Below, piece by piece: positions 1 through 8,602 of a stretch of 30,801 bases of DNA. Numbering within the stretch: the first letter of the stretch is position 1; each line of letters begins with the position of its first letter. This stretch comes from an uncultured Bacteroidota bacterium. Its GTDB lineage: Bacteria; Bacteroidota; Bacteroidia; Chitinophagales; Chitinophagaceae. The notes beneath the pieces were generated by a model that saw only the letters and a program-made list of their open reading frames with translations, was not told the origin of the DNA and made no database searches. The stretch is from contig CAIJZG010000075.1 of the NCBI GenBank assembly GCA_903825065.1, positions 1-30,801 of the forward strand, read 5' to 3'. Position numbers and translations under genes: made by a program.

Positions 1-86
1 GAGAACTCAGTCCTAAAATGAATTTGAAACGAAAAGTAATCATGGAAAAATATAAAGATGCAGTAGAAAGAATATATGTTGATTAA
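1..86 (+). CDS. Long-chain acyl-CoA synthetase (AMP-binding), C-terminal end only
   Basis: Only the last 27 complete codons are in the window, in the frame that ends at the TAA at 84-86. The visible tail contains KMNLKRKVIMEKYKDAVERI, which resembles the extreme C-terminus of FadD15-type long-chain fatty acid:CoA ligases, where a conserved segment of the form 'T-x-K-x-KR-K-V-I-x-x-K-Y' precedes the stop. The family adenylates fatty acids and transfers them to CoA. A hairpin terminator follows 28 nt downstream, so this is the end of a transcription unit. The assignment rests on a short tail and is moderately secure. Confidence 0.6.
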   Translation, partial: ELSPKMNLKRKVIMEKYKDAVERIYVD

Positions 87-113
87 ATAAATGTATTATA
101 ATACAATTAAAAA

Positions 114-142
114 GGCCCGAATGATTCGGGCTATTTTTGTTT
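114..142 (+). terminator. Rho-independent terminator after the acyl-CoA synthetase gene
   Basis: Seven perfect base pairs (GCCCGAA at 115-121 with TTCGGGC at 125-131), loop TGA, then a T-rich tract from 132. It lies between the partial gene and the first amidohydrolase. The TTG at 137 is inside the T tract, which argues against the long form of the next gene. Confidence 0.85.
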
Positions 143-169
143 TTAATTATATTTAAGCAAATCAACACT

Positions 170-1795
170 ATGCTAAGAACTAAACTAAAGACATTAACAT
201 TCTTGCTAATGGGCGCATTACTATCCACATTTATGCAAGCGCAACAATCAACAACCCTACATCAACAAAAAGTTGACGCCATTAAAAATGAAGTACTTCA
301 AACTGTAAGCGGAAAAGAAAAAGCAGTACAGGAAATGGTGGATATGGTTTTTAGTTTCGGTGAACTGGGATTTCAAGAAATTGAAACCTCAAAATATCTT
401 ACCAATATTCTAGAAAAAAATGGCTTCTCCATTGAACGCGGCATCTCTGGTATTCCTACTGCATGGATGGCAAAATGGGGAAATGGCAGTCCGGTTATAG
501 CACTGGGAAGCGACATTGATTGCATCCCGAAAGCATCTCAAAAACCAGGCGTGGCTTATAAAGACCCGATCGTGGAAGGTGCACCGGGACATGGAGAAGG
601 ACATAACTCTGGTCAGGCAGTCATCATCTTTGCAGCAATCGCAGCAAAAGAAGCGATGATCAAAAATAAAATTTCTGGCACACTTGTAATTTGGCCTGGT
701 GTGGCAGAAGAATTATTAGCGAGTAAAGCTTGGTATGTAAGAGATGGTTATTTTAAAAATGTAGATGCATGCATCTTCACACATGTGGGTGGAAATTTTG
801 GTGCTAATTATGGCGATAACGGTGGTGATGGAATGGTATCTGTAAAATTTTCTTTTGACGGTGATGCGGCACATGCTGCAGGTGCCCCCTGGAGAGGGAA
901 AAGCGCACTCGACGCTGTTGAACTAATGGATGTGGGTTGGAATTTTAAAAGAGAACATTTAAAACCTACGCAACGATCTCATTATGTTATAGTAGATGGA
1001 GGCGACCAACCCAATGTGGTTCCTTCTAAAGCAAGTGTATGGTACTATTTCAGAGAAAGAGAATACAAGGATATCAAAAGCATGTATGAATCCGCCATCA
1101 ATATCGCAAAAGGTGCAGCCATGATGACTGATACTAAAATGAAATATCAAATACTAGGAACCGCATGGCCAGGGCATTTCAATAAACCATTAGCTATTGC
1201 CATGCATGCTAATATTGAAAAAGTTGGTTTACCTAAATGGTCAGAAGCTGATAAACAATTGGCTGCTGCAGTTCAAAAATTGGTAGATGCTCCAAAAATT
1301 GATGAAGAAGGAAATCCTGTTGATGGGTTAGCATCTAAGATCGATACGTTGAAGGGTTCTGTTCCTTTCTCTTGGGGAGGCGGTTCAGATGATATTGCAG
1401 ATATTTCTTGGAATGTGCCCACAATTGTGTTATCCTATCCTGCCAATATACTTGGTACAAAGGGACATCATTGGGGTGATGCTATAGCAATGGCAACGCC
1501 TATTGCCCACAAAGGAACTTTAGCAGGAGCAAAAGCAACAGCACTTACTTTGATTGATCTGTTCACCAATCCTAAAATTTTGACAGATGCAAAAGATTAC
1601 TTTACAAACGTTCAAACAAAAGACACAAAATATATTCCATTCATCAGTGAATCAGATCCTCCTGCTATTTATTTGAATAAAGAAATCATGAATCAGTTTA
1701 GAGAAAAGATGAAGCCATTTTATTACGACCCTACTAAATACAATACCTATTTAGAGCAATTAGGTATTACTTATCCTACTCTTGAAAAGAAATAA
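170..1795 (+). CDS. Secreted M20-family amidohydrolase, AbgB-like (copy 1)
   Basis: A 541-residue metallohydrolase of the M20D/AbgB (aminobenzoyl-glutamate utilization B) type. The family hydrolyses amide bonds of N-acyl or N-aryl amino acids at a dinuclear metal site; the actual substrate is unknown. Residues 1-26 look like a signal peptide (FLLMGALLSTFMQAQQ). Probable metal-site elements are D115/D117 in ALGSDIDCIP, H141/H145 in GHGEGHNSG, E180/E181 in GVAEEL and H205; the dimerisation-domain histidine is H235 in DAAHAAGAPW. The Cys usual in the M20D 'CGH' motif is replaced here by GEGH. ATG 170 was chosen because the upstream in-frame TTG at 137 lies in a terminator and would spoil the signal peptide. 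Copy 2 follows after 11 nt, so both are probably cotranscribed. Confidence 0.88.
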   Translation: MLRTKLKTLTFLLMGALLSTFMQAQQSTTLHQQKVDAIKNEVLQTVSGKEKAVQEMVDMVFSFGELGFQEIETSKYLTNILEKNGFSIERGISGIPTAWMAKWGNGSPVIALGSDIDCIPKASQKPGVAYKDPIVEGAPGHGEGHNSGQAVIIFAAIAAKEAMIKNKISGTLVIWPGVAEELLASKAWYVRDGYFKNVDACIFTHVGGNFGANYGDNGGDGMVSVKFSFDGDAAHAAGAPWRGKSALDAVELMDVGWNFKREHLKPTQRSHYVIVDGGDQPNVVPSKASVWYYFREREYKDIKSMYESAINIAKGAAMMTDTKMKYQILGTAWPGHFNKPLAIAMHANIEKVGLPKWSEADKQLAAAVQKLVDAPKIDEEGNPVDGLASKIDTLKGSVPFSWGGGSDDIADISWNVPTIVLSYPANILGTKGHHWGDAIAMATPIAHKGTLAGAKATALTLIDLFTNPKILTDAKDYFTNVQTKDTKYIPFISESDPPAIYLNKEIMNQFREKMKPFYYDPTKYNTYLEQLGITYPTLEKK

Positions 1796-1806
1796 AAAAT
1801 ATTAAA

Positions 1807-3438
1807 ATGATCAGATTAAAAATTAAAATTGTTTGCGCCTTTTTATTCGGAAGCTTCCTTACTTCGAATGATATGTTGCTTGCACAAACATCCAAATCAC
1901 TTAATATAAAACAAGTTGATGCGATAAAGACAGATGTATTACAATCTGTAAATGGAAAAGGAAAAGCAGTACAAGAAATGGTGGATATGGTTTTTAGTTT
2001 TGGAGAACTGGGGTTTCAGGAAATTGAAACCTCAAAATATCTAACCAGTATTCTTGAACAAAATGGCTTTACCATTGAACGCGGCATTTCTGGTATTCCT
2101 ACTGCATGGATGGCAAAATGGGGAAATGGAAGCCCGGTGATTGCACTTGGTAGTGATATTGACTGCATCCCGAAAGCATCACAAAAACCAGGCGTGGCTT
2201 ATAAAGACCCAATCGTAGAAGGTGCTCCAGGACATGGAGAAGGACATAACTCTGGTCAGGCAGTGATCATCTTTGCAGCAATCGCAGCAAAAGAAGCCAT
2301 GATTAAAAATAAAATTTCTGGCACTTTGGTGATTTGGCCGGGTGTGGCTGAAGAATTAGTTGGAAGTAAGGCTTGGTATATCCGTGATGGATATTTTAAA
2401 AATGTAGATGCTTGTATTTTTACTCATGTAAGTGGCGACTTTGGATGTGATTATGGCGACAATGGCGGAAATGGTTTAGTGTCTGTGAAATTTTCATTTG
2501 ATGGAGATGCGGCACATGCGGCAGGTGCGCCATGGAGAGGAAAGAGCGCCTTGGATGCAGTTGAGTTAATGGATATTGGATGGAATTTTAAAAGAGAACA
2601 TTTGAAGCCTACTCAACGTTCACACTATGTAATTACCGATGGAGGAGATCAGCCTAATGTGGTTCCTTCGAAAGCTAGTGTGTGGTATTATTTTAGAGAA
2701 AGAACTTATACAGATATTCAAAGTATGTATGATGCAGGAATAAAAATTGCAAATGGGGCTGCAATGATGACGGATACAAAAATGAAATATCAGATTTTAG
2801 GAACAGCATGGCCAGGGCATTTTAATAAACCGTTAGCAGTAGCATTGCATGCAAATATTGAAAAAGTAGGATTTCCTGAGTGGTCCGAAGCTGATCAGCA
2901 AATGGCTTTAGCTGTTCAAAAGCTAGTGGAAGCTCCAAAGAAAGATAATAATGGTAAAGAAATTAATGGTTTAAGAAAAACGCTTGATACGCTAAAAGGT
3001 TCTGTACCTTTTTCTTGGGGCGGTGGTTCAGATGATATCGCAGATATATCATGGAACCTTCCTACTATAGTATTAAGATATCCTGCCAATATTCCTGGAA
3101 CTAAAGGACATCATTGGGCAGATGCTATAGCGATGGCAACTCCTATCGCTCACAAAGGTTCTTTAGCCGGCGCAAAAGCAACTGCACTCACATTAATAGA
3201 TCTTTTCACAAACCCCAAAATTTTGGCCGACGCTAAAGACTATTACAAAAATGTTCAAACAAAAGACGTTCAATACAAACCATTCATAAGTGCTACAGAC
3301 CCACCTGCCATTTATTTAAATCAGGAAACGATGAGTCAGTATCGCGAAAAAATGAAACCATTTTATTACGATCCAAGCAAATACGCTACTTATCTGGAGC
3401 AACTTGGAATAAAATATCCTACAGTAGAAAAGAAGTAA
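1807..3438 (+). CDS. Secreted M20-family amidohydrolase, AbgB-like (copy 2)
   Basis: A 543-residue tandem paralogue of the preceding gene, collinear over its full length and roughly 85% identical by eye, with the same GHGEGHNSG, GVAEEL and DAAHAAGAPW motifs. The N-terminal signal peptide has diverged (MIRLKIKIVCAFLFGSFL, then LLAQTSK), consistent with independent export signals on similar catalytic domains. The most variable parts are the signal region, the segment VSGDFGCDYGD (GGNFGANYGD in copy 1) and the stretch around residues 385-410. Retention of every motif in both copies suggests both are active, perhaps with slightly different specificity. The gene ends at a strong terminator hairpin. 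Function within the M20 family is inferred; the substrate is not. Confidence 0.88.
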   Translation: MIRLKIKIVCAFLFGSFLTSNDMLLAQTSKSLNIKQVDAIKTDVLQSVNGKGKAVQEMVDMVFSFGELGFQEIETSKYLTSILEQNGFTIERGISGIPTAWMAKWGNGSPVIALGSDIDCIPKASQKPGVAYKDPIVEGAPGHGEGHNSGQAVIIFAAIAAKEAMIKNKISGTLVIWPGVAEELVGSKAWYIRDGYFKNVDACIFTHVSGDFGCDYGDNGGNGLVSVKFSFDGDAAHAAGAPWRGKSALDAVELMDIGWNFKREHLKPTQRSHYVITDGGDQPNVVPSKASVWYYFRERTYTDIQSMYDAGIKIANGAAMMTDTKMKYQILGTAWPGHFNKPLAVALHANIEKVGFPEWSEADQQMALAVQKLVEAPKKDNNGKEINGLRKTLDTLKGSVPFSWGGGSDDIADISWNLPTIVLRYPANIPGTKGHHWADAIAMATPIAHKGSLAGAKATALTLIDLFTNPKILADAKDYYKNVQTKDVQYKPFISATDPPAIYLNQETMSQYREKMKPFYYDPSKYATYLEQLGIKYPTVEKK

Positions 3439-3449
3439 TTAATTTAGAG

Positions 3450-3495
3450 GCCGGTTAATTGAGTAAGTATGTTGCTCAATTAACCGGCATTTATT
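3450..3495 (+). terminator. Terminator after the tandem amidohydrolases
   Basis: A perfect 14-bp stem (GCCGGTTAATTGAG at 3450-3463 with CTCAATTAACCGGC at 3475-3488) with an 11-nt loop, followed by ATTTATTTT. It separates the amidohydrolase pair from the lipoprotein gene. Confidence 0.85.
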
Positions 3496-3511
3496 TTAAT
3501 AAATAATATTG

Positions 3512-3850
3512 ATGAAATCTATAATAGTTTTTTTAAGCCTAATTCTATTGGTCGCCTGCATCAAATCAACCGTTCCCGATACTACCCCATCTTGCATCAA
3601 ACAGGCTATAAAAGATGGACAACTAAACGGCTTTGCAATTGGTAAAATATTGTCCTACACTTTTCAAAATGATACTGTTTATCTTTTGGAGCCAGCTACT
3701 CCTTTGCCTTCTGCAACTACGCCGGTTTATGACAAAAAATGTAATTTAATTTGTTCAGTAGGTGGACTGATTAGCCCGAATTTAATACTTTGTAATGGAG
3801 ATATTTTTAGTGCTAAAGCGGTATTTATAAAAACAGTTTGGACAAAATAA
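3512..3850 (+). CDS. Small lipoprotein, DUF6970-like
   Basis: A 112-residue protein with a lipoprotein signal: MKSIIVFLSLILLVAC ends in a lipobox-like LVAC with Cys16 as the probable lipidated residue. The mature part begins with a Ser/Thr/Pro linker, then PSCIKQAI, a TVYLLEP strand and a YDKKCNLICSVGG segment. This order (P-x-C-I near the start, V-Y strand, D-x-x-x-N-L-I, GG) resembles small Bacteroidota lipoproteins of the DUF6970 type, whose function is unknown. ATG 3512 is preferred over TTG 3509, which adds one residue. The gene converges on the next one with only 2 nt between stop codons, so neither has room for a separate intergenic terminator. Confidence 0.75.
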   Translation: MKSIIVFLSLILLVACIKSTVPDTTPSCIKQAIKDGQLNGFAIGKILSYTFQNDTVYLLEPATPLPSATTPVYDKKCNLICSVGGLISPNLILCNGDIFSAKAVFIKTVWTK

Positions 3851-3852
3851 TA

Positions 3853-5445
3853 TTATTCAATTCCAGGCTGCTTTAGAACCCAGCCTGTTTTCTTTTTCTC
3901 TGCATCAACTATCGCCTTTACATCTGCTAATAATTTTTTGGCATCGTACACGATACCGTCTTTTATAGTATACTGCACTCCTCCTATTCTTACAACTTTA
4001 TTATCTGCATTTAATTCAATGGCTCCTGTGCCATATAACACCTGCAAATTCTTTAAAGGGTTTGCATTAACAATGGCTATATCTGCAAGTTTGCCAACTT
4101 CCACAGAACCAATTTCTTTGTCAGCACCTAATGCTTGAGCTGCATATAAGGTTGCAGAGCGAATCACTTCTAATGGATGAAAGCCAGCTTCACGCAATAA
4201 TTCTAATTCTCTGATATATCCAAAACCATACAACTGATAAATGAATCCATTATCAGAACCTGCCGTAACCCTTCCTCCACGATTTTTATATTCATTGATG
4301 AATGTCATCCATAAACGATAATTATTTTTCCATTCTACTTCCTGTTCGGTTCCCCAATTTTGCCAATAGGATCCATGCGATTGTCTACTTGGTTCATAAA
4401 ATTTCCAAAGCGAAGGCAATGTATAAGACTCATGCCATTCGGCTCTTCTAGTTCTTTGCAAATCTCGATTGGCATCATAAATATTAAATGTAGGATCGAT
4501 GGTAAAATCAAGAGCCAGTAGTTCATTCATTACTTTATTCCAGTGTTCGCTATATGGAGCTGCTGCTTGTTTCCATAATTTACCAGCTTCTTCAAATCGA
4601 TTTTGTTCATTATTATAATTATAATCTAAAGGAAATTGTTGCACCGTTTTATCTGCAAACAAAGCCTCTGGCAATCCATACCAATGTTCCATGCTTGTCA
4701 TACCAGCTCTTGCAGAATTTAGCACATTCCATCTTGCCACATCGATCTGTGCATGATGACAACAAGATCTTAATCCCAATCTTTTATTCTCTTTAATAGC
4801 TGCATCCATCACTTCTGGTGATGCACCAAAAAATTTAATTCCGTCAGCCCCGTTTTTTGCATTTTGTTGCACCCAAGTTCGCGCTTGATCTGCTGTAACA
4901 ATTGGAGTATTACTTCCCATTCCAAATGCGGTATAGGCAAAGATTCGAGGTGCTGTAATTAAATTAGCTGCACTTTTTTTCTTCTCATCTAATACCCAAT
5001 CCAATCCATTACCAGCAGATGGATCACGTATTGTAGTAATACCATGTGCCATCCATAATTTAAAAACATATTCTGCAGGTGTACCTTGTTCTACACCACC
5101 AATATGTCCGTGCATATCAATTAAACCAGGTATTGCATACATCCCTTCACAATTCAACTCTTTACCACCAGCTTTCAAAACTGGTCTACGACCTTCCTCG
5201 ATTTTTATTCCTGGGCTTCCTAATGAAGCGATTTGTACGATTTTATTTTTTTCAATCACAATATCAACAGGACCAAACGCAGGTGCACCAGTGCCATTGA
5301 TTAAAGTAACGCCTCGAATAATTAATTGCGAATATTGTCCTTCGCCTTCATTTCTTTCTGGGGCTTTCGCTATTTGGGCATAATTAGATACAACTATAAT
5401 CATGGCAATAGAAAACACGATTACCCATTTACTATTAATCTGCAT
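3853..5445 (-). CDS. Secreted metal-dependent amidohydrolase (imidazolonepropionase-like)
   Basis: A 530-residue amidohydrolase-superfamily enzyme with an N-terminal signal segment (VFSIAMIIVVSNYAQ, residues 10-24). The metal-centre pattern is complete: H112-x-H114 in IDMHGHIGG, probable carboxylated lysine K204 in GIKFFGA, H230/H231 in CCHHAQID, H254 in SMEHWYG and D398 in TAGSDNG. The C-terminal KLADIAIVNANPL segment belongs to the small beta-sandwich typical of imidazolonepropionase/dipeptidase-like members. The family hydrolyses cyclic amides, peptides or related bonds; the substrate here is unknown. The signal peptide makes cytosolic histidine degradation unlikely. It lies 31 nt downstream of the minus-strand repeat-like protein and may be cotranscribed with it. 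Confidence 0.85.
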   Translation of the reverse strand: MQINSKWVIVFSIAMIIVVSNYAQIAKAPERNEGEGQYSQLIIRGVTLINGTGAPAFGPVDIVIEKNKIVQIASLGSPGIKIEEGRRPVLKAGGKELNCEGMYAIPGLIDMHGHIGGVEQGTPAEYVFKLWMAHGITTIRDPSAGNGLDWVLDEKKKSAANLITAPRIFAYTAFGMGSNTPIVTADQARTWVQQNAKNGADGIKFFGASPEVMDAAIKENKRLGLRSCCHHAQIDVARWNVLNSARAGMTSMEHWYGLPEALFADKTVQQFPLDYNYNNEQNRFEEAGKLWKQAAAPYSEHWNKVMNELLALDFTIDPTFNIYDANRDLQRTRRAEWHESYTLPSLWKFYEPSRQSHGSYWQNWGTEQEVEWKNNYRLWMTFINEYKNRGGRVTAGSDNGFIYQLYGFGYIRELELLREAGFHPLEVIRSATLYAAQALGADKEIGSVEVGKLADIAIVNANPLKNLQVLYGTGAIELNADNKVVRIGGVQYTIKDGIVYDAKKLLADVKAIVDAEKKKTGWVLKQPGIE

Positions 5446-5476
5446 AGCTATTGTTTGAAATGAAAAATACTATTTT

Positions 5477-7054
5477 TTAATTTATATTTTGCGCATTACG
5501 AGCAGTAACTTTTTTCTGTGTCTCGAGAAACTTATTTCTTATCACAGTTTGAACTGGAATTGCAGAGATTTTGCTTTCTAACCAAGAAATTATATCTAGA
5601 TACATAAATGCTCGAGTTTCAAATCTATCGTGCTCGAGTTTCTTTAATTGCAATAGTAATTTTTCAAACTCCGGCTTTAATTCTTTTGGAGAAAGTCTAA
5701 AGCTATATCTGATAAAAGCAAATACTTCCACTTCAACTGTACTTAAGTTTTCCATTTTCGACATAAACCGATATACAGATTTTAGTAAGTATTCAAGTAT
5801 ATCATAATTTCCCAATTCATAATGAGCAATCAAATGTAATAGCCTTGCATAACATTGCAGATCAGTTCTTAAATCAACTTTCCAATTAATAATCTTATTA
5901 AGAAAATCTATACTTCTATCAAAATCACCGCTGCCAAAATACAAGGATGCAATTTTATAATAGAACACCAATATGCGATGCCTATCGAGGTACAATTCAT
6001 ATTCTTTGAGTTTCTCCTCGATTAAAGGAACAATAACTAATCCTTCAGTAAAACTTCCCTCCATAAAATGTTGGTTCAGTTTGGCAATCTGGATATATAC
6101 AAAAACCTGTATCAGGTTATTATGATTCTGTTGAACGATAGGGGTCTGAGAAAAATTTTCAAAACAATGTATGGTTTCCCTAAATTTTTGGTAATTGCCT
6201 AAATCGAAATGCGCACTCATCAAATTGTGTAATCCTTTAATATAATGTGCCGTTTCTACATCAATCATCTTTGGCTCATGATGAAATAAGTCTACCCATT
6301 TCTGGCAATATCTGTAATACATGATCAAATCCTGACTAATAAAAGCGTACCAACTTTTACACTGATAACGATATAATCTTTCATAAAAACCTTTACAATC
6401 TTTTGAAGCTTCTAATAGTCCAGTATTGTACAAAAGGTTGAGCGATTCAGCATCTTTACTATTTCGGGCCAGTCCATTTTTGATATACCAACTATATAAT
6501 TGAAGCGACAAATTAGATAAAGCACCAATCATGGTAAGTCTTTGATTGGTTTCTTCCACTTCAGCGGCCAGTCGTTCTGCTCTATCTTGCATACTTCGTG
6601 TAATATGCAGGCCTTCAATATTTTTCTCCAGAAACAAGGCTTGAAGGAGGTAGGTTACCTGATTATTGGCTTTTGATAACTCTTTGATCTTTTCTAAAAT
6701 CTTCAGACTCTGGTGATAGAGCCCTTTATTATAAAGTATGCGGGCAAAGTCGAGCTGCTCATGAATCTGTATGTCGATATTATTTTCTTGCTTCAATAGC
6801 CTCACACTATTGAGTATTTCACGGTACAAATGAGCTTTTAAGTTGGATAATTGCTGTTTTTGGAGAGATGGATTTCTTTTGAATAAAGCCTCTTCATCGT
6901 ACATCTCCATTTTGTCCAAAGCATCGAACAACTGAATAATCTTTAGGTCGCTCGTAGCGGAATTGCGTTTCACAAATAGCTTAAAATTCCGCTTTTCTGA
7001 TCTTTCTAGCGACTGAATCAACAAAAATAAAGCATCAGTAGAACGGTTAGGCAT
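5477..7054 (-). CDS. Conserved helical repeat-like protein of unknown function
   Basis: A 525-residue protein, almost entirely helical in appearance and rich in Leu, Tyr, Lys and Glu, with TPR-like pieces such as ILYNKGLYHQSLKILEKI and LYFGSGDFDRSIDFLNKII. There is no signal peptide, membrane segment or recognisable catalytic motif. The start PNRSTDALFLLIQSLE, followed by SEKRNFKLF, fits a protein I recall as a conserved hypothetical in Chitinophagaceae, so ATG 7054 is chosen over the ATG 31 codons upstream (7147), whose extra residues look non-conserved. It is divergent from leuA across a 213-nt gap, which may carry both promoters. A scaffold or regulatory role is possible, but nothing in the sequence proves it. 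Confidence 0.75.
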   Translation of the reverse strand: MPNRSTDALFLLIQSLERSEKRNFKLFVKRNSATSDLKIIQLFDALDKMEMYDEEALFKRNPSLQKQQLSNLKAHLYREILNSVRLLKQENNIDIQIHEQLDFARILYNKGLYHQSLKILEKIKELSKANNQVTYLLQALFLEKNIEGLHITRSMQDRAERLAAEVEETNQRLTMIGALSNLSLQLYSWYIKNGLARNSKDAESLNLLYNTGLLEASKDCKGFYERLYRYQCKSWYAFISQDLIMYYRYCQKWVDLFHHEPKMIDVETAHYIKGLHNLMSAHFDLGNYQKFRETIHCFENFSQTPIVQQNHNNLIQVFVYIQIAKLNQHFMEGSFTEGLVIVPLIEEKLKEYELYLDRHRILVFYYKIASLYFGSGDFDRSIDFLNKIINWKVDLRTDLQCYARLLHLIAHYELGNYDILEYLLKSVYRFMSKMENLSTVEVEVFAFIRYSFRLSPKELKPEFEKLLLQLKKLEHDRFETRAFMYLDIISWLESKISAIPVQTVIRNKFLETQKKVTARNAQNIN

Positions 7055-7267
7055 CGTAATTTTTTTAGGCCAAAATTCAATAACAGTAAGGCTTTCATCA
7101 AATATATGACAATTTGAGGACTGTAAAAACCTCTCTATTTTGATCAAAATAAGCCATTGTTTGCATATATATTCGAATATGGCAGGTTGGGTTTTTTGTT
7201 ATAAAGAGAACTCAATAATAAATTGAACCGCCTGTTTTCTAGTATAAAATGGTTAAAAAGGCAATAC

Positions 7268-8434
7268 ATGAGTGAAAAGGTTTATATATTTGATACCACT
7301 TTGCGCGATGGGGAGCAAGTACCTGGTTGTAAGCTAAATGCTTCTGAAAAACTAGAACTAGCCCTCAAACTCGAGGCATTAGGTGTTGATATCATTGAAG
7401 CTGGATTTCCTGTTTCTAGTCCGGGAGATTTTGATTCGGTATCACAAATTGCCAAAGCGATCAAAAATGCCACTGTTTGCGGATTAAGTCGTGCCGTACA
7501 AAAAGATATCGAGGTAGCTGGAGCAGCATTGAAATTTGCAAAACGTTCCCGTATACATACTGGTATTGGAACATCTGATTTTCATATCAAGAGTAAATTC
7601 AATTCAAATAGAGAAGATATTTTACAAAGGGCCATTCAATGTGTGAAATGGGCCAGAAATTTTACTGATGATGTAGAGTTCTATGCAGAAGATGCAGGTA
7701 GAACTGAAAATGAATATTTAGCCCGAGTTGTCGAAGCCGTTATTAAAGCTGGTGCAACCGTTGTAAATATTCCAGATACCACTGGCTATTGTTTGCCAAA
7801 CCAATACGGTGAGAAAATTGCTTACTTGATCAACAATGTTCCTAATGTTGACAAGGCAATTCTTTCTTGCCATTGCCACAACGATTTGGGGTTAGCTACT
7901 GCTAACTCCATTGCTGGCATTATTAATGGCGCAAGACAAATAGAATGTACCATTAATGGATTAGGCGAGCGTGCTGGAAATACTGCGTTGGAAGAAGTAG
8001 CCATGATTATTCAATCGCATAAAGACCTTGGTTTTTATACAAATATTGATAGCAAACAATTGAATCCTTTGAGCCGTGAGGTTTCAGATATCATGCGTAT
8101 GCCTGTTCAACCGAATAAAGCAATAGTAGGCGCAAATGCGTTTTCGCATTCATCAGGTATTCATCAGGATGGATTTTTGAAAGATGCTCAAACCTATGAG
8201 ATCATAAATCCCGAAGTAGTTGGTGCTGGGGAAAGTAAAATTGTGTTAACAGCAAGAAGCGGTAGAAGTGCACTTGCGCATCGTTTCCAAAAAATTGGTT
8301 ATCAATTTAATCGAAATGATATAGACTTTTTGTATGAAAAGTTCTTACAAGTTGCCGATCGCAAAAAGGAAGTAGTTGAAAGCGATTTGCATACGCTAGC
8401 AAAGGCTTATAGCCCTGAGCTAGCCACTAATTAG
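7268..8434 (+). CDS. leuA: 2-isopropylmalate synthase, short form
   Basis: A 388-residue enzyme that condenses 2-oxoisovalerate with acetyl-CoA, the committed step of leucine synthesis. Signature elements are FDTTLRDGEQ (8-17; R13/D14), GFPVSSPGDF (46-55), the metal-binding H202-x-H204 in SCHCHNDLG, NGLGERAGN (230-238) and HSSGIHQDG (294-302). The protein stops after the catalytic and linker regions; the C-terminal allosteric leucine-binding domain of enzymes about 510-520 residues long, as in E. coli, is absent. Short LeuA proteins are known in Bacteroidota, so this is probably not a truncation. ATG 7268 is preferred to the TTG 15 codons upstream because MSEKVYIFDTTLRDG is the family N-terminus. 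A terminator follows, so the gene is probably transcribed separately from ilvE; leuBCD are not in this window. Confidence 0.92.
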   Translation: MSEKVYIFDTTLRDGEQVPGCKLNASEKLELALKLEALGVDIIEAGFPVSSPGDFDSVSQIAKAIKNATVCGLSRAVQKDIEVAGAALKFAKRSRIHTGIGTSDFHIKSKFNSNREDILQRAIQCVKWARNFTDDVEFYAEDAGRTENEYLARVVEAVIKAGATVVNIPDTTGYCLPNQYGEKIAYLINNVPNVDKAILSCHCHNDLGLATANSIAGIINGARQIECTINGLGERAGNTALEEVAMIIQSHKDLGFYTNIDSKQLNPLSREVSDIMRMPVQPNKAIVGANAFSHSSGIHQDGFLKDAQTYEIINPEVVGAGESKIVLTARSGRSALAHRFQKIGYQFNRNDIDFLYEKFLQVADRKKEVVESDLHTLAKAYSPELATN

Positions 8435-8465
8435 GGTTTTCTCATAAGTATAGTTTTAGTTTTTC

Positions 8466-8492
8466 GCGTGGCGCTTCTGCGCCACGCTTTTT
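8466..8492 (+). terminator. leuA terminator
   Basis: A perfect 9-bp GC-rich stem (GCGTGGCGC at 8466-8474 with GCGCCACGC at 8479-8487), loop TTCT, followed by TTTTT. It isolates leuA from the ilv leader and operon. Confidence 0.92.
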
Positions 8493-8556
8493 AAGTCGAT
8501 TCAATCTTAAATATTTCAATAATTAATATTTGGGATTTTATTTAATAGAAGAGTTC

Positions 8557-8588
8557 TTTGTTTATTTCGGATGACAGTACTAAATTCG
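8557..8588 (+). promoter_or_regulatory. Candidate Bacteroidota-type promoter for the ilv leader
   Basis: TTTG at 8557-8560, a 20-nt spacer, then TAAATTCG at 8581-8588, matching the phylum consensus TTTG-N19-21-TAnnTTTG except for one C. Initiation would fall near 8593-8597, giving the leader ORF at 8603 a very short 5' UTR. A second, weaker option is TTTG at 8529-8532 with GTTCTTTG at 8553-8560, also a 20-nt spacer, which would give a UTR of about 35 nt. Confidence 0.5.
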
Positions 8589-8602
8589 CATTTATAAAAC
8601 CC

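Noticed and set aside
137..169. TTG start giving an 11-residue longer AbgB-like copy 1
   Set aside because: The TTG lies in the T tract of the preceding terminator, and ATG 170 gives a proper signal peptide.
7179..7225. Small ORF upstream of leuA as a Leu leader peptide
   Set aside because: The 15-codon frame starting at 7179 contains no leucine and is not followed by a terminator-like hairpin.
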